A stretch of 64,000 nt of DNA from Medicago truncatula (GCF_003473485.1 NC_053045.1:64233994-64297993), one strand, 5' to 3'; shown: positions 1 through 12,100, numbered from the stretch's first letter. Program-made: numbers and translations. The notes: generated from the sequence alone by a model not told the origin.

Positions 1-235
1 AGAACTAGTGGTGTGTTCCGTGGGAACCCCTGAAGGAGCATAGCTAGAAATATTCCCAAGCTCTTGGCCAAAAAACAATTCTACCTGAGCCTACACACAA
101 CCATCCATTCATGCACCAATAACCTCTCCCCCTTTGTTTTATTTTAAAGATGTGATTTTTTTTCTTTTTTATTGTTATTAGAGATATAGTAAATTATAGA
201 TTAAGAATAAGTTTTACTTAACCATTAAAGTTTTA
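1..235. other. Unassigned AT-rich sequence
   Basis: I see no coding region, RNA gene or clear element end in this stretch at the window edge. It may belong to a transposon that begins outside the window. Confidence 0.4.
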
Positions 236-680
236 TGATTCAAGGTGTAATTTGCATATAAGTTTTACATTTGGAGAGGATGTTTGCATATAAGTTATAA
301 ATTTGAAGGAATATTTGCTACATTAATTTTAAATTTGAGGGTGGTATTTGCACATAAATGTTTAATTTCAGGGGGGTATTTGCATGTTCAGTGGGTGGCA
401 CAAATGTTAATTATGAAAAGAAAAAAAAATCAGATTTTTTTCAAAAAAATAAATAAATATAGTCAGTTACCCCCCTATGACGTGGCATGACTTTTCTGAC
501 CATGTGTCAGTGCCACGTGGCAGTTAACGGCCACATCAGCATGTTGGATGGAGGAAATTAACGGAGGGGGGTAATTGACAGACGCTTGACAATTTCAGGG
601 GGGTTTTTGACATTTTGCAAAATTCATGGGGGTTTTTGACGAAAGTTACAATTTCAGGGGGTAATTGACTATTTACTCTT
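236..680. mobile_element. Terminal fragment of a DNA transposon (MULE-like)
   Basis: The block ends in G-tract units such as 'caatttcagggggtaattga' and holds palindromic ACGTGGCA-type boxes, a style shared with the complete MULE at 48252-49370. At 240-390 a unit of roughly 40 bases ending in 'tatttgcatataag' or similar repeats about four times. The matching left terminus is not in the window, so no TSD can be tested. Classification is by resemblance only. Confidence 0.45.
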
Positions 681-685
681 TTTTT

Positions 686-1379
686 TTTGACATATGTTGT
701 TCAGAAAATCGAGACACTGTTGGTCGGGTGTTTTTACTTCTTTGGCAAATTTGGGCTGCCCGTAATGATGTCATTTGGAATGACGCTCATCACACTTCAA
801 CAAGCATTGGGAGGACAACACTAGATGCATGGCAGCAATGGCAGGAGGTTCATAAACAACCCTCGTCATCGATTGTGCAACACGGGCAGAATAGAGTGCA
901 AGCTAACAACTCAGTTTGGGAGAAACTGTGTGAGACGTGGTTGAAGTGCAATGTGGATGTCGTGTTTCATGACCGTCAACATATTACATCTTTCGCGTGT
1001 TGTTTTAGAGACTCCCGTGGGCAATTCATTCGGGCTCAAACGAAATGACAACGAGCAAATATGACAGTTTTGGAGGGGGAGGCAGTTGCCTTACTCGATG
1101 CCATTCACTTTGCTGTTGGGAATATATGGGACCGGGTTGTCTTCGAGTCCGACTCAGCTACTCTAGTGCAAGCGCTATCATCTCCAGACCATGGTGATTA
1201 ATTCGGAATTTTATGCTATTGTTTCTAATATTATTTTTCAGTTATCTTTACATTCCAACTTCGAGATGAAGTTTGTTAGGAGACAAGCGAACATGGTTGC
1301 TCATAGCTTAGCTAGGGCGGCCTATATTTGGGCTAGTCACCGTATTTTTTATTCTTATTCTTCTTGTATTAAACACTGA
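686..1379 (+). pseudogene. LINE-derived RNase H (RVT_3-type) C-terminal fragment
   Basis: Translation gives the usual C-terminus of plant LINE ORF2: a linker with LLWQIWAARNDVIW, then an RNase H-like domain with WLKCNVDVVF, EGEAVALLDAI, FESDSATLVQAL and VRRQANMVAHSLARA. The acidic positions D (KCNVD), E (LEGEA) and D (ESDS) are present. The copy is dead: a TGA at 1046-1048 stands where family members usually have Trp, and near 1190-1200 the frame shifts, so the C-terminal half reads in a different frame. No reverse transcriptase domain lies upstream; instead a transposon end abuts the fragment. It is a 5'-truncated relic, not a host gene. Confidence 0.85.
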
Positions 1380-3183
1380 TTGATTAATGATAATAATTAT
1401 TCTTCATGTATTGCTCATAGCTTTGTTATCTAGCATATTAAATGTCCGCACAGTCTTTCTATTATTAGACTGCATGTGTTACTTCACTTTAGCATTCATG
1501 TACAAGTTTTTGAATCCATTCATGTAACATTATACGTTAACAAAACCTATATATTTACAATATATAGTACTTAACTTGTTCGGAGTGAGGTTTCCAACAT
1601 AAGATTGTAATTATTATAAACATAAATCACACTTGTAATCTTGTCTTACTAACCGATGAGTCATGAGTACTGTAGTATTCCATCTTCCAGACCAGACCAT
1701 GAGCACCAACCAAGTGGTATGGCAGGTGGCAGTTGTTGATTGAAACACAGAGGTTGGTTTGACGAATCATTGTTTGACATCCAATTAGTGGGAATATAGT
1801 GGCGTGAGATTTCATTAATCATTAATTATGGACTATTCAAGCAAGCCCCACCACTTCACTTCATTTTACCTTAATCAAACATAATTTCTTTCCCACCCAT
1901 CAACCTTTAAATTGAAAAATGAAAGTTTTTTTAAGGTGTTTTACATTTTTGACAGATAAATCTAAAAGTAAGGTGTTTGAGTAGAGAGTAGAACGCGATA
2001 AGAAACCATCTTAATCAAATGCATATCCAACATGAATCACATCCTAGATAAACAATACCGTGTAATAGTTGATGTTTGCTCGGCCACTTGCGCTACTCTT
2101 TAATTATTATTATTGCATGTATATTGGTTTAGATTAAATATCTTTTTTTTTTTTACATTTTACATCTATAATAATGTAGGTAAAATATTACACTCTGATT
2201 TATACAATTTTTATTAGGCTTGGTTGCATTTCCAAATTTTATAATTGTGCAGTTTTGACCCTTTTAATTTAAAATAAATAATTTTGACCCCTCAAATTTA
2301 TCTTATTTTGCATTTACCAATCAGGAAAAGCTTGCTGGTACAACAAATACAATGAACAAATAGGAACCGTTGCAGTTCATTTTGAAAATATAATATCACT
2401 GCCCCCCCATGCACGTTTTAATCAAAAACACTAACATCTGACTAATTTTAACAACGTAACATCTCATTGTATATGCTAACTCCAACTTCTATCTTGAAAG
2501 ACTCGTCGATTTATTTTTTTCATGTGTTAAATCCTCGTGCATGTAATGTTCTTCACTTCTGTCACTTGTAAAGTACACTTTAAATAACTAACCTTTAAAT
2601 AGTTTTCAAAGTCTTGTCTTTTATGTGAGTCAAAAAATAAAAGTCTTGTCTTCTATGTCAATATTTTCAACAATTTTCATTTTTTATGCGAAACTTTTTT
2701 TATATATGTCGGTCATATTAAAAATAACCTTTCATATGTTAGGTCCAAAAAATATCTATCATCTTAAATTATATTTCAATTGTTGGGTTTTGCACTAAAC
2801 ATACAAGTTTGGTGCGTTGATGATATATAGGTCTACGCTCTAATACCATATACCATAAATTTTAGATTTGAACTAACTCGTAAACCAACTTATAAAATGA
2901 AGTATATGTCAGTAGTTACATAGTATAGCATTTTTTAACTTTTATTTTTACAAAAGTCTTGTATCATTTGAATTAGTCACTTATATATATTCTTTTTTTA
3001 TGTACCCAAAAAAAAAGTCACATATTTTCTCAATGACAATAAATATAATAACTTAAATAATATTGATTTATAATCAATTACACAATAGGATAACTTTAGA
3101 TAAATAAATATAGTACTATAGTCTCTTCAAAAAAAATGTAGTACTGTAGAATATGTTATATAGTACGTTTCATTAAAAAAAAA
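1380..3183. other. Intergenic region upstream of NF-YB gene
   Basis: I see no gene here. The stretch is AT-rich with homopolymer runs, and 2220-2310 resembles a decayed MULE end ('ttgacccctcaaattt'). Its last few hundred bases are presumably promoter for the NF-YB gene at 3242. Confidence 0.5.
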
Positions 3184-3195
3184 AACATATATATA
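3184..3195 (+). promoter_or_regulatory. Candidate TATA element of NF-YB gene
   Basis: A 'catatatatata'-like stretch lies about 50 bases before the ATG. That would imply a very short 5' leader, so an upstream TATA is equally possible. Confidence 0.35.
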
Positions 3196-3241
3196 GTACG
3201 TTTGAGTTTGGTTTATGTTCATTTATTGAAGCTAGGTGGGT

Positions 3242-3652
3242 ATGGCAGAATCAGATGATGAATCAGGTGGTCAAGCTTCAGGGAGCAGAGAATTACTGCA
3301 AGAAAGGCTTCTTCCCATAGCAAACGTGGGTAGGATCATGAAGAAAGCGTTACCGACGAGAGCAAAGATATCGAAAGAAGCTAAAGAAACGATGCAAGAG
3401 TGTGTATCAGAGTTCATAAGCTTCATAACAGGTGAAGCATCTGAAAAGTGTCAGAAAGAGAAGAGGAAGACAATAAACGGTGATGATCTTGTGTGGGCCA
3501 TGACTACACTTGGCTTTGAAGAATATGCAGAGCCTCTTAAGGGTTATCTTCTCAAGTATAGGGAAATTGAAGGAGACAAGAATTTCTCTATGAATATGAT
3601 TGGTAGTAATAAGGAGCAGGAAGGTAGTATTCATCGATTCTTCCAAGGTTAA
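3242..3652 (+). CDS. NF-YB: NF-YB transcription factor subunit (NF-YB4/5-like)
   Basis: This is a single-exon gene for a 136-residue histone-fold protein, the B subunit of the CCAAT-binding NF-Y complex, which pairs with NF-YC and then NF-YA in the nucleus. The histone-fold domain covers roughly residues 22-110. It contains [46 protein letters not shown] and [19 protein letters not shown], the DNA-contact and NF-YC-contact blocks of the family. I chose the ATG at 3242; the in-frame GTG six bases upstream is not a plausible plant start. The residue before the AKE core is Lys (ISKEAKE), as in non-LEC1 NF-YBs. The entry motif, normally EQDRFLPIANV, reads [11 protein letters not shown], and both tails are short, which points to the NF-YB4/5 side of the family. 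The subgroup call is inference. Confidence 0.93.
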   Translation: MAESDDESGGQASGSRELLQERLLPIANVGRIMKKALPTRAKISKEAKETMQECVSEFISFITGEASEKCQKEKRKTINGDDLVWAMTTLGFEEYAEPLKGYLLKYREIEGDKNFSMNMIGSNKEQEGSIHRFFQG

Positions 3653-4404
3653 TTATATTTGCAACAACTAATAGCAGGTTTATTTGTTTATTTATGCCTC
3701 CTTTTGAGGCTTTTAATGTTTGATTGCAGAACTATACACTAGTTTGTTATTGTTGTTTGTATTTTTGTTGTTGAGATTATAATATACACATTAAGTATAG
3801 TGATGATTTGTATTTTTGTTTTGAGATTGAGAATATATATACATGATACAAATTAATTTTGGTGATGATTTGGAATACATTTGAATTTTTTTGCTGCAAA
3901 AGCAGGAAGTAAGTTTGGTAAAATCACGGATTTTGTTCCGTAGTTTTTGTCAAAATTGTAGTGACTCATCATGATTCCATTAAACTTTGGAAAACTCAAC
4001 CCACACTTTCACTTGAAAGAACCTAAATAATTGAGGGACTAGTTCATGTCCATAAAAGAATACAAATATTAGAATGGCTATAATATATATAAATGGATAA
4101 GAGGGAGCATTATAATTAATTATGTTGCTTAAAAAAAGGGATTATAACTAATGCATATCTTTTCATTAGAGTTGACTTCAAATGGTTTAATTAATTGCCC
4201 CCCTCATAGTGGATGTAGGCACTAGGCAGGGTAATGCATTATCTGAAGGCCTTGCTTAAATGAAATAGTACGTGTAGGACAAGAGCATTCAATTTCCCTT
4301 GTTGCAAATAAACCTAATTCATTTGCAACAACTAATAGCAGAGTTCATAATGCATTTAGTTGTTTATTTATGCAACAACTAAATGCTCTTGTTCAAATGA
4401 TTAG
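3653..4404. other. Intergenic region 3' of NF-YB gene
   Basis: I see no gene. The motif 'aaggccttgcttaaatgaa' occurs at about 4246 and 4428, with a third copy near 7785, so the tract shares ancestry with the flanks of the GAUT and Nudix loci. Confidence 0.5.
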
Positions 4405-4690
4405 AATATTAATAATTTGAAACAAAGGCCTTGCTTAAATGAAATAGTGTATGACATGACATTGTAGAGAAGAGACAAGGATGATAGGGTTCGTGTTTGT
4501 CTGGAGTTAAGTATATGCTACCAAACTGTTTTATTGCTTCCACGTGGTATATGATCATGTCCTTGATCTTTATTATAGTTAAAATTCAATTGGTTTTAAT
4601 TTCAAACATGAATGAATAGTTAGAAGACTCAAAGAAAACGTTATCTTTTGAGATTGTTCACACAGTGCATAAAATAGTACTGAGTTACTA
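4405..4690. repeat. Direct repeat copy A (GAUT 3' flank)
   Basis: This stretch shares ordered blocks with 7765-7990: 'ataatttgaaacaaaggcc', 'actgttttattgcttccac', 'ttcaattggttttaatttca' and 'tttgagattgttcacac'. In both places the repeat lies directly downstream (minus-strand sense) of a coding region: the GAUT pseudogene here, the Nudix gene at copy B. Confidence 0.75.
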
Positions 4691-4786
4691 AGTTTGTAAA
4701 AATGACTGATACGAAGCAAGCCATGTATACAAAAAGAATAATAAATTATATAATGGATTGCAACCTATAAGGTGCATTGACCTTTA

Positions 4787-6430
4787 TTATGGATGGATGT
4801 TGCATTCTCGCAAATACACAGAATCATAATGAATGTACTTCGTCCAATAACCTTGAAACTTTTGAATACTTATCTCGAGCCATGGTTTCATATTTCCATT
4901 ATATATAGTGTGTATTACAGCAGCACTTTCGATATCTTTTTGGTTGACATCAGGGTTGTAGCCAAGACCCAAGACGTGCCAGGATCGGTTCAGCGGGAAA
5001 GTATGTTTCCAGAATGTCATAAGACCAGGTGGCAGTGTTCCTAATTTCCATAATTGTCTATCATGATTCTGTAGTCGGATTAATTAGAGAGGAAAAATCG
5101 TCGATGAAATTGGAAAGAAACGAGAAATTAACAGCAGATGCATTTAACTCAATTTTGTCAAGTTTTGGAAAAGTAAATTAAAGTGTGCTTACCAGTTTCT
5201 GCCATTTGTGGTACACCTCTGTGATGTTTTGCTTCTTCCATTCAACTAAATCAAAAACATTCATACATACCGTATGCCCATCCACAAGCACGAGGGTCAA
5301 AATTCTTTGCAACAAGAGGATTTGAGAAGTTGAGGTAACCATCAAAACGATGGAAACTTCCTGCACAAGTTTCAACAGCACCGTTTATGTTTCCCTCCAA
5401 ATTAATCGACCAAAGATCAGTAAGGTCCTTTTGCACAACTACATCATCATCGTCCAAAAACACCACTTTCTTGAGCTTTGGAAATATCTCAGGCAAGTAG
5501 AAGCGGAGGTGGTTCATCATATTCTGTTGTAAGGCGCAATGGAAGACAGTGGATAGCTTTGGGCAGCCAACTGTGTTAAGGCCAATTAAGGCTTTTTTCT
5601 TGTGCACACGAAGCTGATGCTCTGATGAGTGGAGCCTAGCTCTAAGCTTCTAATTCACAGCTGTGGCACAATCATCTTGAATTTGACTTGCTTTCATCAA
5701 TGATTGCTCCATTGCCTTCATTCTCTCATTTTCACTGCATTAGTAGAATTACAAATATAAAGTTAATAAAGATGAAATATAGCTATAACAACATTGGAAA
5801 ACCTTCTGACATGTACTCTTAAAGGATTACTTACTTCCTTGGCAAGTCGGAATCTTTGCTTGCATCTCCAAGCGTTCGTGAAACTTCCTTCACCCGTAAC
5901 TGAAGCTCCCGCCCGTGTGAGATGGGAAGGGAAAGATAAACTTTAGCTTGGATGAGCTGATCCTTTAGTTTCTGTACACGCGCATCAAACGGCGTTGGAC
6001 TATTATTATGCTTGACAGTTTCTATTACCATGGATCCATTATTTGTCTTTGCTAGAAGATTCAATATGTTGGTAAGGAAAGTTTTGCATTCAAACGGCGT
6101 TAGACTTCTTTTCTTTTCAAGTACATCTTTGATGTTTCAAAAAAAATAAAATTGAAAGTTTTGCTAGTGTGACCAAAAACCTAAGGAAAGTTTTGTACCC
6201 TGCATTAATGAACAAAGTACAATCTCATGAAGTAAATATGTCACTTACTATAGTTTCAGATACTTGATGAGAAGCATTGGATAATTTAGTAAGTTTTCCC
6301 ATCATTGTCATCAACATCAAAAGCATCAGCCTTCTGCAAGTAGTTACGTTGATTGACAAACTTAATATCATGAGGCAAGTTATCCATGTTTGAAGATTCT
6401 TCCCTACCGACAATAATATTTCTCATGACA
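4787..6430 (-). pseudogene. GAUT-type galacturonosyltransferase pseudogene (GT8)
   Basis: On the minus strand the exons read as a GAUT (pectin homogalacturonan synthesis, Golgi). An early exon lies near 6413-6250. Next comes the stem segment with VQKLKDQLIQAKVYLSLP and KEVSRTLGDASKDSDLP (about 6064-5831), then ERMKAMEQ (about 5730). The GT8 part has MNHLRFYLPEIFPKL, FLDDDD, GAVETC and NPLVAKNFDPRACGWAYGM (5540-5260). The last exons read NVFDLVEWKKQNITEVYHKWQKL, then NHDRQLWKLGTLPPG to the conserved C-terminal LRECNIHP and stop at 4787. Four lesions are visible. An in-frame TAG follows the stem near 5652. Roughly 170 residues between the HKKK segment and NHLRFYLPE are missing. A 4-base TATG duplication after WAYGM shifts frame near 5263. 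The metal-binding run has four Asp instead of three. Splice sites of the last intron look intact, so decay is fairly recent. Confidence 0.9.
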
Positions 6431-6597
6431 ACCCTATACAAAACCCCTGGCTAGCTGCAAAAAATTAAAACGAGGATGACAGTGATGTTTGGACAAAGGA
6501 GACTAGGTTATGTGACTAAATAAGGATTGCAAAATATAATATATATTTTGACAAGATATATAATATATCCCCTCAAAATCAAGTCAAAATATATATA

Positions 6598-6630
<33 letters not shown>

Positions 6631-7764
6631 CCTTATATGTTAAAATATTTGTATTGGGCCAAAAAAATAAATTGGACCTTTTAAGAGGTTGATCGAGTTC
6701 CCTCAAAAAAAAAAAAAAAAAAGGTTGATCGAGTAACAGGTCTAAAAAGTATCTCTACTTTTAGGTAAACTTGTGAGATTTAGATGGTTCAAATAAGTAC
6801 GACTTTTTCGAGTGGTTTAACGTATAACTGATATAACAAATCATTGTTTCAAATAGCGAACTATGACTTTTTAGAGCAGTTAAACGTGTAATCGATCTAA
6901 AAAGTTTTTGGGAACAATTGTTAATTACCATTCATCGCAGAACGGTTTGTAACTCATGGTAGAGGTATTTTTGGAAGTTTGAGGTGCTTGTGAACAATTG
7001 TTAGGTGTCTAAAGAGCAATTTCCTTTTCTTTTTTATGAATATTTTTCGGCACTCCAACTAATTGTGTGTCCCACTTTTAGAACTCACAACATTGTCTCA
7101 CATTTTTCTAGGATACATATCACTAAATTATATTATAAGTATTTGTGTGTACTGTACGTATCGATATTCGATACGGATACGACTCCATGTTTGGAGTTTC
7201 CGAGTTTCATAACTAGCATTGAATAACATCATCCACTTAAGTAGTTAGTGTGATTTTCATTTAGTAGTTTTTTTTTCTATGCCTCAAAGTTTACGCTAGA
7301 CTAATTTGATTTGGAACTATTGGAAGTCGATTTGTTTTTAAAAGTAGGACAACTTCATTGAAATGGACAGAGTCTAAACAAGATTAATGAGCACATTTAG
7401 GTTCAATTTTAGACAGTGAAATAGAATATGTTTTCGCAAAGTAAACTTGGCCTTAGATTACAATTTTGTTATCACTTTTTAGTGTGACTAGCAGACCTGG
7501 CAGCAGATTGCATATGAGAGGCCCCTATCAATGATTGTGTATTTGGATTGAAGTTTGCAAACTTATATTTAAACAACTTCATTTACAAAATTTTAATTTT
7601 GATCAAAATGAATTTAGTTTAACATGATTTATGTTTATTTTCAAATCCCTTCATGACAAAATGAAACTCTTGGTCAAATGATTCTGATCAAAAGTACTTT
7701 GGTCAAATAATATTAGATTATTGATACTGTTATTTCATTTTCTTAATAATATTTCAAGCATTAA
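6431..7764. other. Intergenic region with (TA)n tract
   Basis: There is no supported gene. A (TA)n microsatellite lies at about 6587-6631. A poly-A run follows near 6704, flanked by two 'aggttgatcgag' copies (6686 and 6722), which resembles a small retroposed insertion. GAUT exon 1 with its membrane anchor would be expected here, but I could not find it. Confidence 0.5.
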
Positions 7765-7995
7765 TGTACAATAATTTGAAACAAAGGCCTTGCTTAAATG
7801 AAGGGATGCATATAATAATAGTGTAGAGTAAGACATTGTTGTGGGACAAAATTCCAGGTGTACAAAAGAAACTGTTTTATTGCTTCCACTTATGTTCTAT
7901 ATGTGACATGACAGCGACATTATTATAGTTACAATTCAATTGGTTGTAATTTCAAACATGAAAATAAGTTTTTGAGATTGTTCACACAACGAATA
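7765..7995. repeat. Direct repeat copy B (Nudix 3' flank)
   Basis: This is the partner of 4405-4690, with the blocks in the same order and orientation. It ends just before the Nudix stop codon, so it probably supplies the Nudix 3' UTR and poly(A) region. Confidence 0.75.
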
Positions 7996-7999
7996 AATT

Positions 8000-10900
8000 T
8001 TACAATGAATTACTCCTCTTAAGGCCTCCAGCATTCAAATAAAAATGGCTATTTGGCTGGTTAGAGAAGTTTGATTTTGTAGATATAGGGGTAAATCCAG
8101 AATAATGTCCATCAATCTTTGCCAAGTATATGTCATTAATGTACCTCAAAACCTCATACTTTTCCATAAATGGCTGAGCTGCATATTCATCAAATGGCAT
8201 CCACTGCAGCACATAACAATTAATATCAACGCTGTTGCTATATATAATGAATATACATTTCCTCATAATACTAAAATTTACTGTCAGACAGTATGAATTT
8301 AAGTAAAACAGTTGATTCCAGAAAAAAGAGAGTTTCCAATGCGACGTAATGAAAATAATATATGTAAGAAATTGTGGTATTTTAGGGATCTATAAGATTG
8401 AATATTAACAAACCTTATTTAGTGCATAACTTCAATTAAATTGTACGTACCTTTGCAGCTTCTATCTCTACCTCTTGGATTTTGATGTCAAAAGAAAGTG
8501 GGCGCAACAAGCACACAAAGAATAAATCTGACTTCTCAAAGAATGTCATGTGGCTTTGTCTGTTAATCCAATGAAAGAATAAACAAATGTGAATTCCGGT
8601 TATCAAAATTGTAAGCTTATAAACAAAAAGAAAAAGAAGTTCCTACATTTTTTCAACAACTAAACAATAAAATCTGCAATATGAACATTTTCCAGCACAT
8701 ATTATCTGACCGCTTATAAACTATGATACTGTTATTGGTGCACGTAGCAACATTAGCAAGTTTAATACTTCAACATGACCAAGCAAAAACAAGGACTCTC
8801 CATGTTCAGCCGTTGGAAGTTTGGAACTTCCTTTTCCAACACACAAAATGAAATATTATATGTAAACGTGCTACCCACCTGAATGCTAATACTTCCACAA
8901 ATTCGGAGTCTATCTGAAAATTGAAAAAACTTGGAACTATTAGGCTTAGAATCACATTGGTTCTTTTGTGGTGGATCAAATTGCTAATAATTTCATGTCT
9001 AGTACACATTCGATAGGTACCGCAAAGAGATCACTTACTCCTGTTTCTTCTTTGACCTCTCTTACTGCTGCTGCACAAATGTCTTCTCCCTGCAGCGGAA
9101 TGAGTAGATTATATAAACCAAGGAATAGCTTCTTATACTAATTAGCAAAAGATATAATCAATACGTTTACCTGATCAGCAACTCCAGTAGGAAATTTCCA
9201 AGATCCAGTTCCCTGAAAATGTCCAGTTTTTTCTTGAAGCACTAGAACCTAACACCATTCGATAACTAGGAAATGAGACATCAAGACAAAATACCAATTC
9301 AGAATTATGCAGAGTTATTTTCGGTGAGACACATTATTCATTATCACTGAAAATACTGACAAGAGATCACATAGGAAAGACAGATGGACATACATACATA
9401 CATTAGAGTATGAAGATAGAATTTAGAACAACCAACAAAGATAAAAGCACATTCATCAATGTTATTTCTATGTATCAAAGAGATGTAAAGAGTTTCTTCA
9501 CTTTTACTTTTTGAATGACTGAAGTAGTGTTTGCTAGAATTAAGTGTCGAATATCCAATTTCTATTCCCATAATAAAGGGACAGCCCTCTAAGGCTCTAA
9601 CCATATGGGAGTGTGTGTGCTTCCTGAGGTAAAGATTCTTAGTTTCTAGCTTTACTTTCTTTACGTAGAAATTTATCTGGATAGCTGCATACGTTGACGA
9701 ACTAAATTAAATCCTTGTCAACTTTCTTATTTTGAAAATAGGAAACCTCTACCGTTCTTCAGGAACCCACTGGAGTTGTGTATCCAGAGGACTCACCTAA
9801 TAATGCTTCTGATCAAGCATCTGAAACTATAGTAAGTGACATATTTACCGCATGAGATTGTTTCGCTTGTTATTGTTACTGTGTTCATTAATGGTAGAAA
9901 ACCTTCCTTAGGTTTCTGGTCACGCTAGGGAAATTATACATTTTCCAAAACCCTAAATATATAACCATATGGGAGTGTTTGTGCATCCAAAATGTGCAGA
10001 AACCTGATCATGTGGTTGCTCTGCATTGTGATTATTAATGTATATATTGTTATGAATCATGGAATCATAGGGAAGAAGGTCATAATGATCAGCAAGAAAG
10101 CAAGCATAAGAGTACTCATGTGGGAGATACTCATAGAAACTCGTTATAGAAATGAATAGAATGATAAAAGATGATGATTTAATACACTAGAGTGAAGTAT
10201 TTATAGGAGTGAGTTGGAGTAACTAACTCCCTAACTACCTAACTAACTTGGTAACTCTAGTTAACCTATCATCTAACTCTAGTTTATTCAATATACTGTA
10301 ATATATATACCTCTCGTTTTTCATTTACCACAAACGCTCCAATACCCACTCGGTGTGTGGCATTTGCAGGAATGGTGTTTGCACTGTCTGCAATCCAATG
10401 TACAAGCATCAAATATTTTGGTTCTGCATGGTGATACCAAAAACCTTCCTGCACAGAATTGTGACACATAACAGAAGTTTTGATTAAAATGACAAATTAG
10501 TACACAAGGACATCAGTTAAATTCATTTTATCATCAACTGTTAAAACGCTTCTCAAGAATCAATAAGTGTAAGCTGTAAACTCACCTTAATTAAAGTTTC
10601 CACAAGGTTGGCCAGATGAATAGGTAATTTTATCCAAACACCCTTCTTGCCCTACAAGACAACGTTGATTCAATAACTCGACCAAACAAAGATAGTGACA
10701 ATTTCCAGCACAGGTGATGAGGAATTAGGATGCACGCATTCCAGAAGAATAAGCCATCAAAAACTGTTATACTGTAAACTGTCCCTTATTGAGACCCAAG
10801 TTTTGTTCCGTATTCCTAATCTTGTTTGCCTTTCAAAAATATCTTTAACTTTCTGAATAACTAAAACACAACCGGTTTTATTTTTTAGATGCTAAATAAT

Positions 10901-11562
10901 CAGGAAACTGGATTGCTTATATATAAGTTAAATCAGAAATCTTAATGTAAATTTGAAACAATTATTGTTCTAGTAGATAAGTTTTAGATTGAAGGTCAGG
11001 AAAAATAATGATATTTATGAGTGCCCTTAGTCAGTAATTAAAAATATATTTATGTGTGGATAGAGAAATTAGAGAATGCAGTATGAGCATGAAAAAGGAA
11101 AGATGAAAACCATAAAAAGGACAGTAAAACTACATAATGAATCAGATCTATGAAGCGAAAACAATGCCTAACTAATACATGATGAAACTTTATATGGAAA
11201 TGCCATATTGCCTAACTAATGACATGAACAGAAACTTAATAATATAGATATTCCATAGTGTAGTGTGCCAAATCTTAAGTTTTGCTGTGAAGTATCCTAT
11301 CCTTTAAATTGATTAAGGATAACAGAACTTACTAACAAACAAGATGAGCATCAAAACGTTATACACATACAAAATTGCATCTATTAGAGTTAGTAATTAA
11401 TAGTACCTGTTGTTTCCAGTTAGAAATTGAAGGTCTAAGAATGGATAAGAAGGTTGTAGAATCCATGATAGGGTGATCCATTAATTCGACTATAACACCG
11501 CTGTATTCATCATCAGTTGATGTAAGTAGTTGAATTTGATCTTCTTCCGTTGAGGCTGACAT
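8000..11562 (-). CDS. NUDT10-like: Nudix hydrolase, NUDT2/NUDT10-like, 8 exons
   Basis: The exons, in gene order, are 11562-11407, 10651-10586, 10448-10311, 9248-9171, 9089-9039, 8913-8879, 8559-8451 and 8203-8000. All introns are GT-AG, the frame is continuous, and the product is 278 residues. The N-terminal part carries the plant pre-Nudix region (GKKGVWIKLP, EGFWYHHAEPKYLMLVHWI, THRVGIGAFVVN). The Nudix box GX5EX7REUXEEXGU is complete: GVADQGE, then REVKEETGI, spread over exons 4-6. The glutamates that bind divalent metal are present. A 3' part reads SDLFFVCLLRPLSFDI and WMPFDEYAAQPF. Arabidopsis relatives hydrolyse ADP-ribose, NADH or similar nucleoside diphosphates in the cytosol; the substrate here is inferred only from the family. 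The start is supported by a 52-residue exon 1 ending in phase 0. Intron 3 (10310-9249) carries two insertions. Confidence 0.95.
9742..9930 (+). pseudogene. Stray GAUT exon inside Nudix intron 3
   Basis: On the strand opposite the Nudix gene, a 90-nt open exon (9742-9831) reads ETSTVLQEPTGVVYPEDSP, then NNASDQASETI. It is bounded by 'gaaaatag' and 'gtaagtga'. The 3' part and about 100 bases of following intron ('gtaagtgacatatttac', 'catgagattgt', 'gttcattaatg', 'ccttccttagg') match the minus-strand sequence at about 6290-6165 in the GAUT pseudogene. It is therefore an inverted duplicate of one GAUT exon and its intron. No further GAUT exons follow. Confidence 0.75.
10048..10290 (-). mobile_element. 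Candidate small solo LTR in Nudix intron 3
   Basis: Read on the minus strand, the 243-base block starts TGAATAAAC and ends CATAACA, and carries a TATA box ('cctataaatac'), as an LTR would. The flanks are AT dinucleotides ('atat' on both sides), so a TSD cannot be judged reliably. It lies between the GAUT fragment and Nudix exon 3. Confidence 0.45.
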
Positions 11563-12069
11563 TCATGAAAATTGGAATAGTACTCGCCTCGCCTCGCCAC
11601 CACTCTGATAATCTTAACTGGAAATTAACAAAATTAAACTGGTTTATACATCTATCTATTGTATAATAATTGAGTTCTCACAACTCAGTTTTAGTTATTG
11701 ATGAGAAAAGAGAAAGTGATGAATCAAAAATTACTAGTTTTGAGGCTGAATTATATGAAATACTTGAAAAATGTTTGTCCACCTCAGCAGCAGCAGCAAT
11801 ATAGTTAAGGTAGCTCATGGTTTGAGTTGTGATTATGCTATTGTTTTTCAAATTATTATTATAGGTGTCCGTGTTGTGTATGGTGTCCGTGAATCATTGG
11901 CCGAGACCCAAAATGAAGATTGAATTCAATTGAAAGTAGTTGTGTTGTGAAACATACCTGTATGTACAGTCGAGACGGATATGATATGAGAAACAACAAA
12001 TTACAGATTTCCTGTTTTTGCCTATGCCGAGCTGCACTAACTAACACCTACTTTTTTTTTTTTTTTTTT
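11563..12069. other. Upstream region of Nudix gene
   Basis: I see no gene. This should contain the 5' UTR and promoter of the Nudix gene on the minus strand; no TATA box stands out. Confidence 0.45.
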
Positions 12070-12100
12070 AAGAAAAACATACATAAATGACAGTTTTAGT

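Noticed and set aside
3236-3241. Start of the NF-YB gene at 3236
   Set aside because: The codon there is GTG; the first ATG is at 3242.
4793-5044. Plus-strand frame over the GAUT C-terminal exon
   Set aside because: It is antisense to the clearly recognised GAUT exon.
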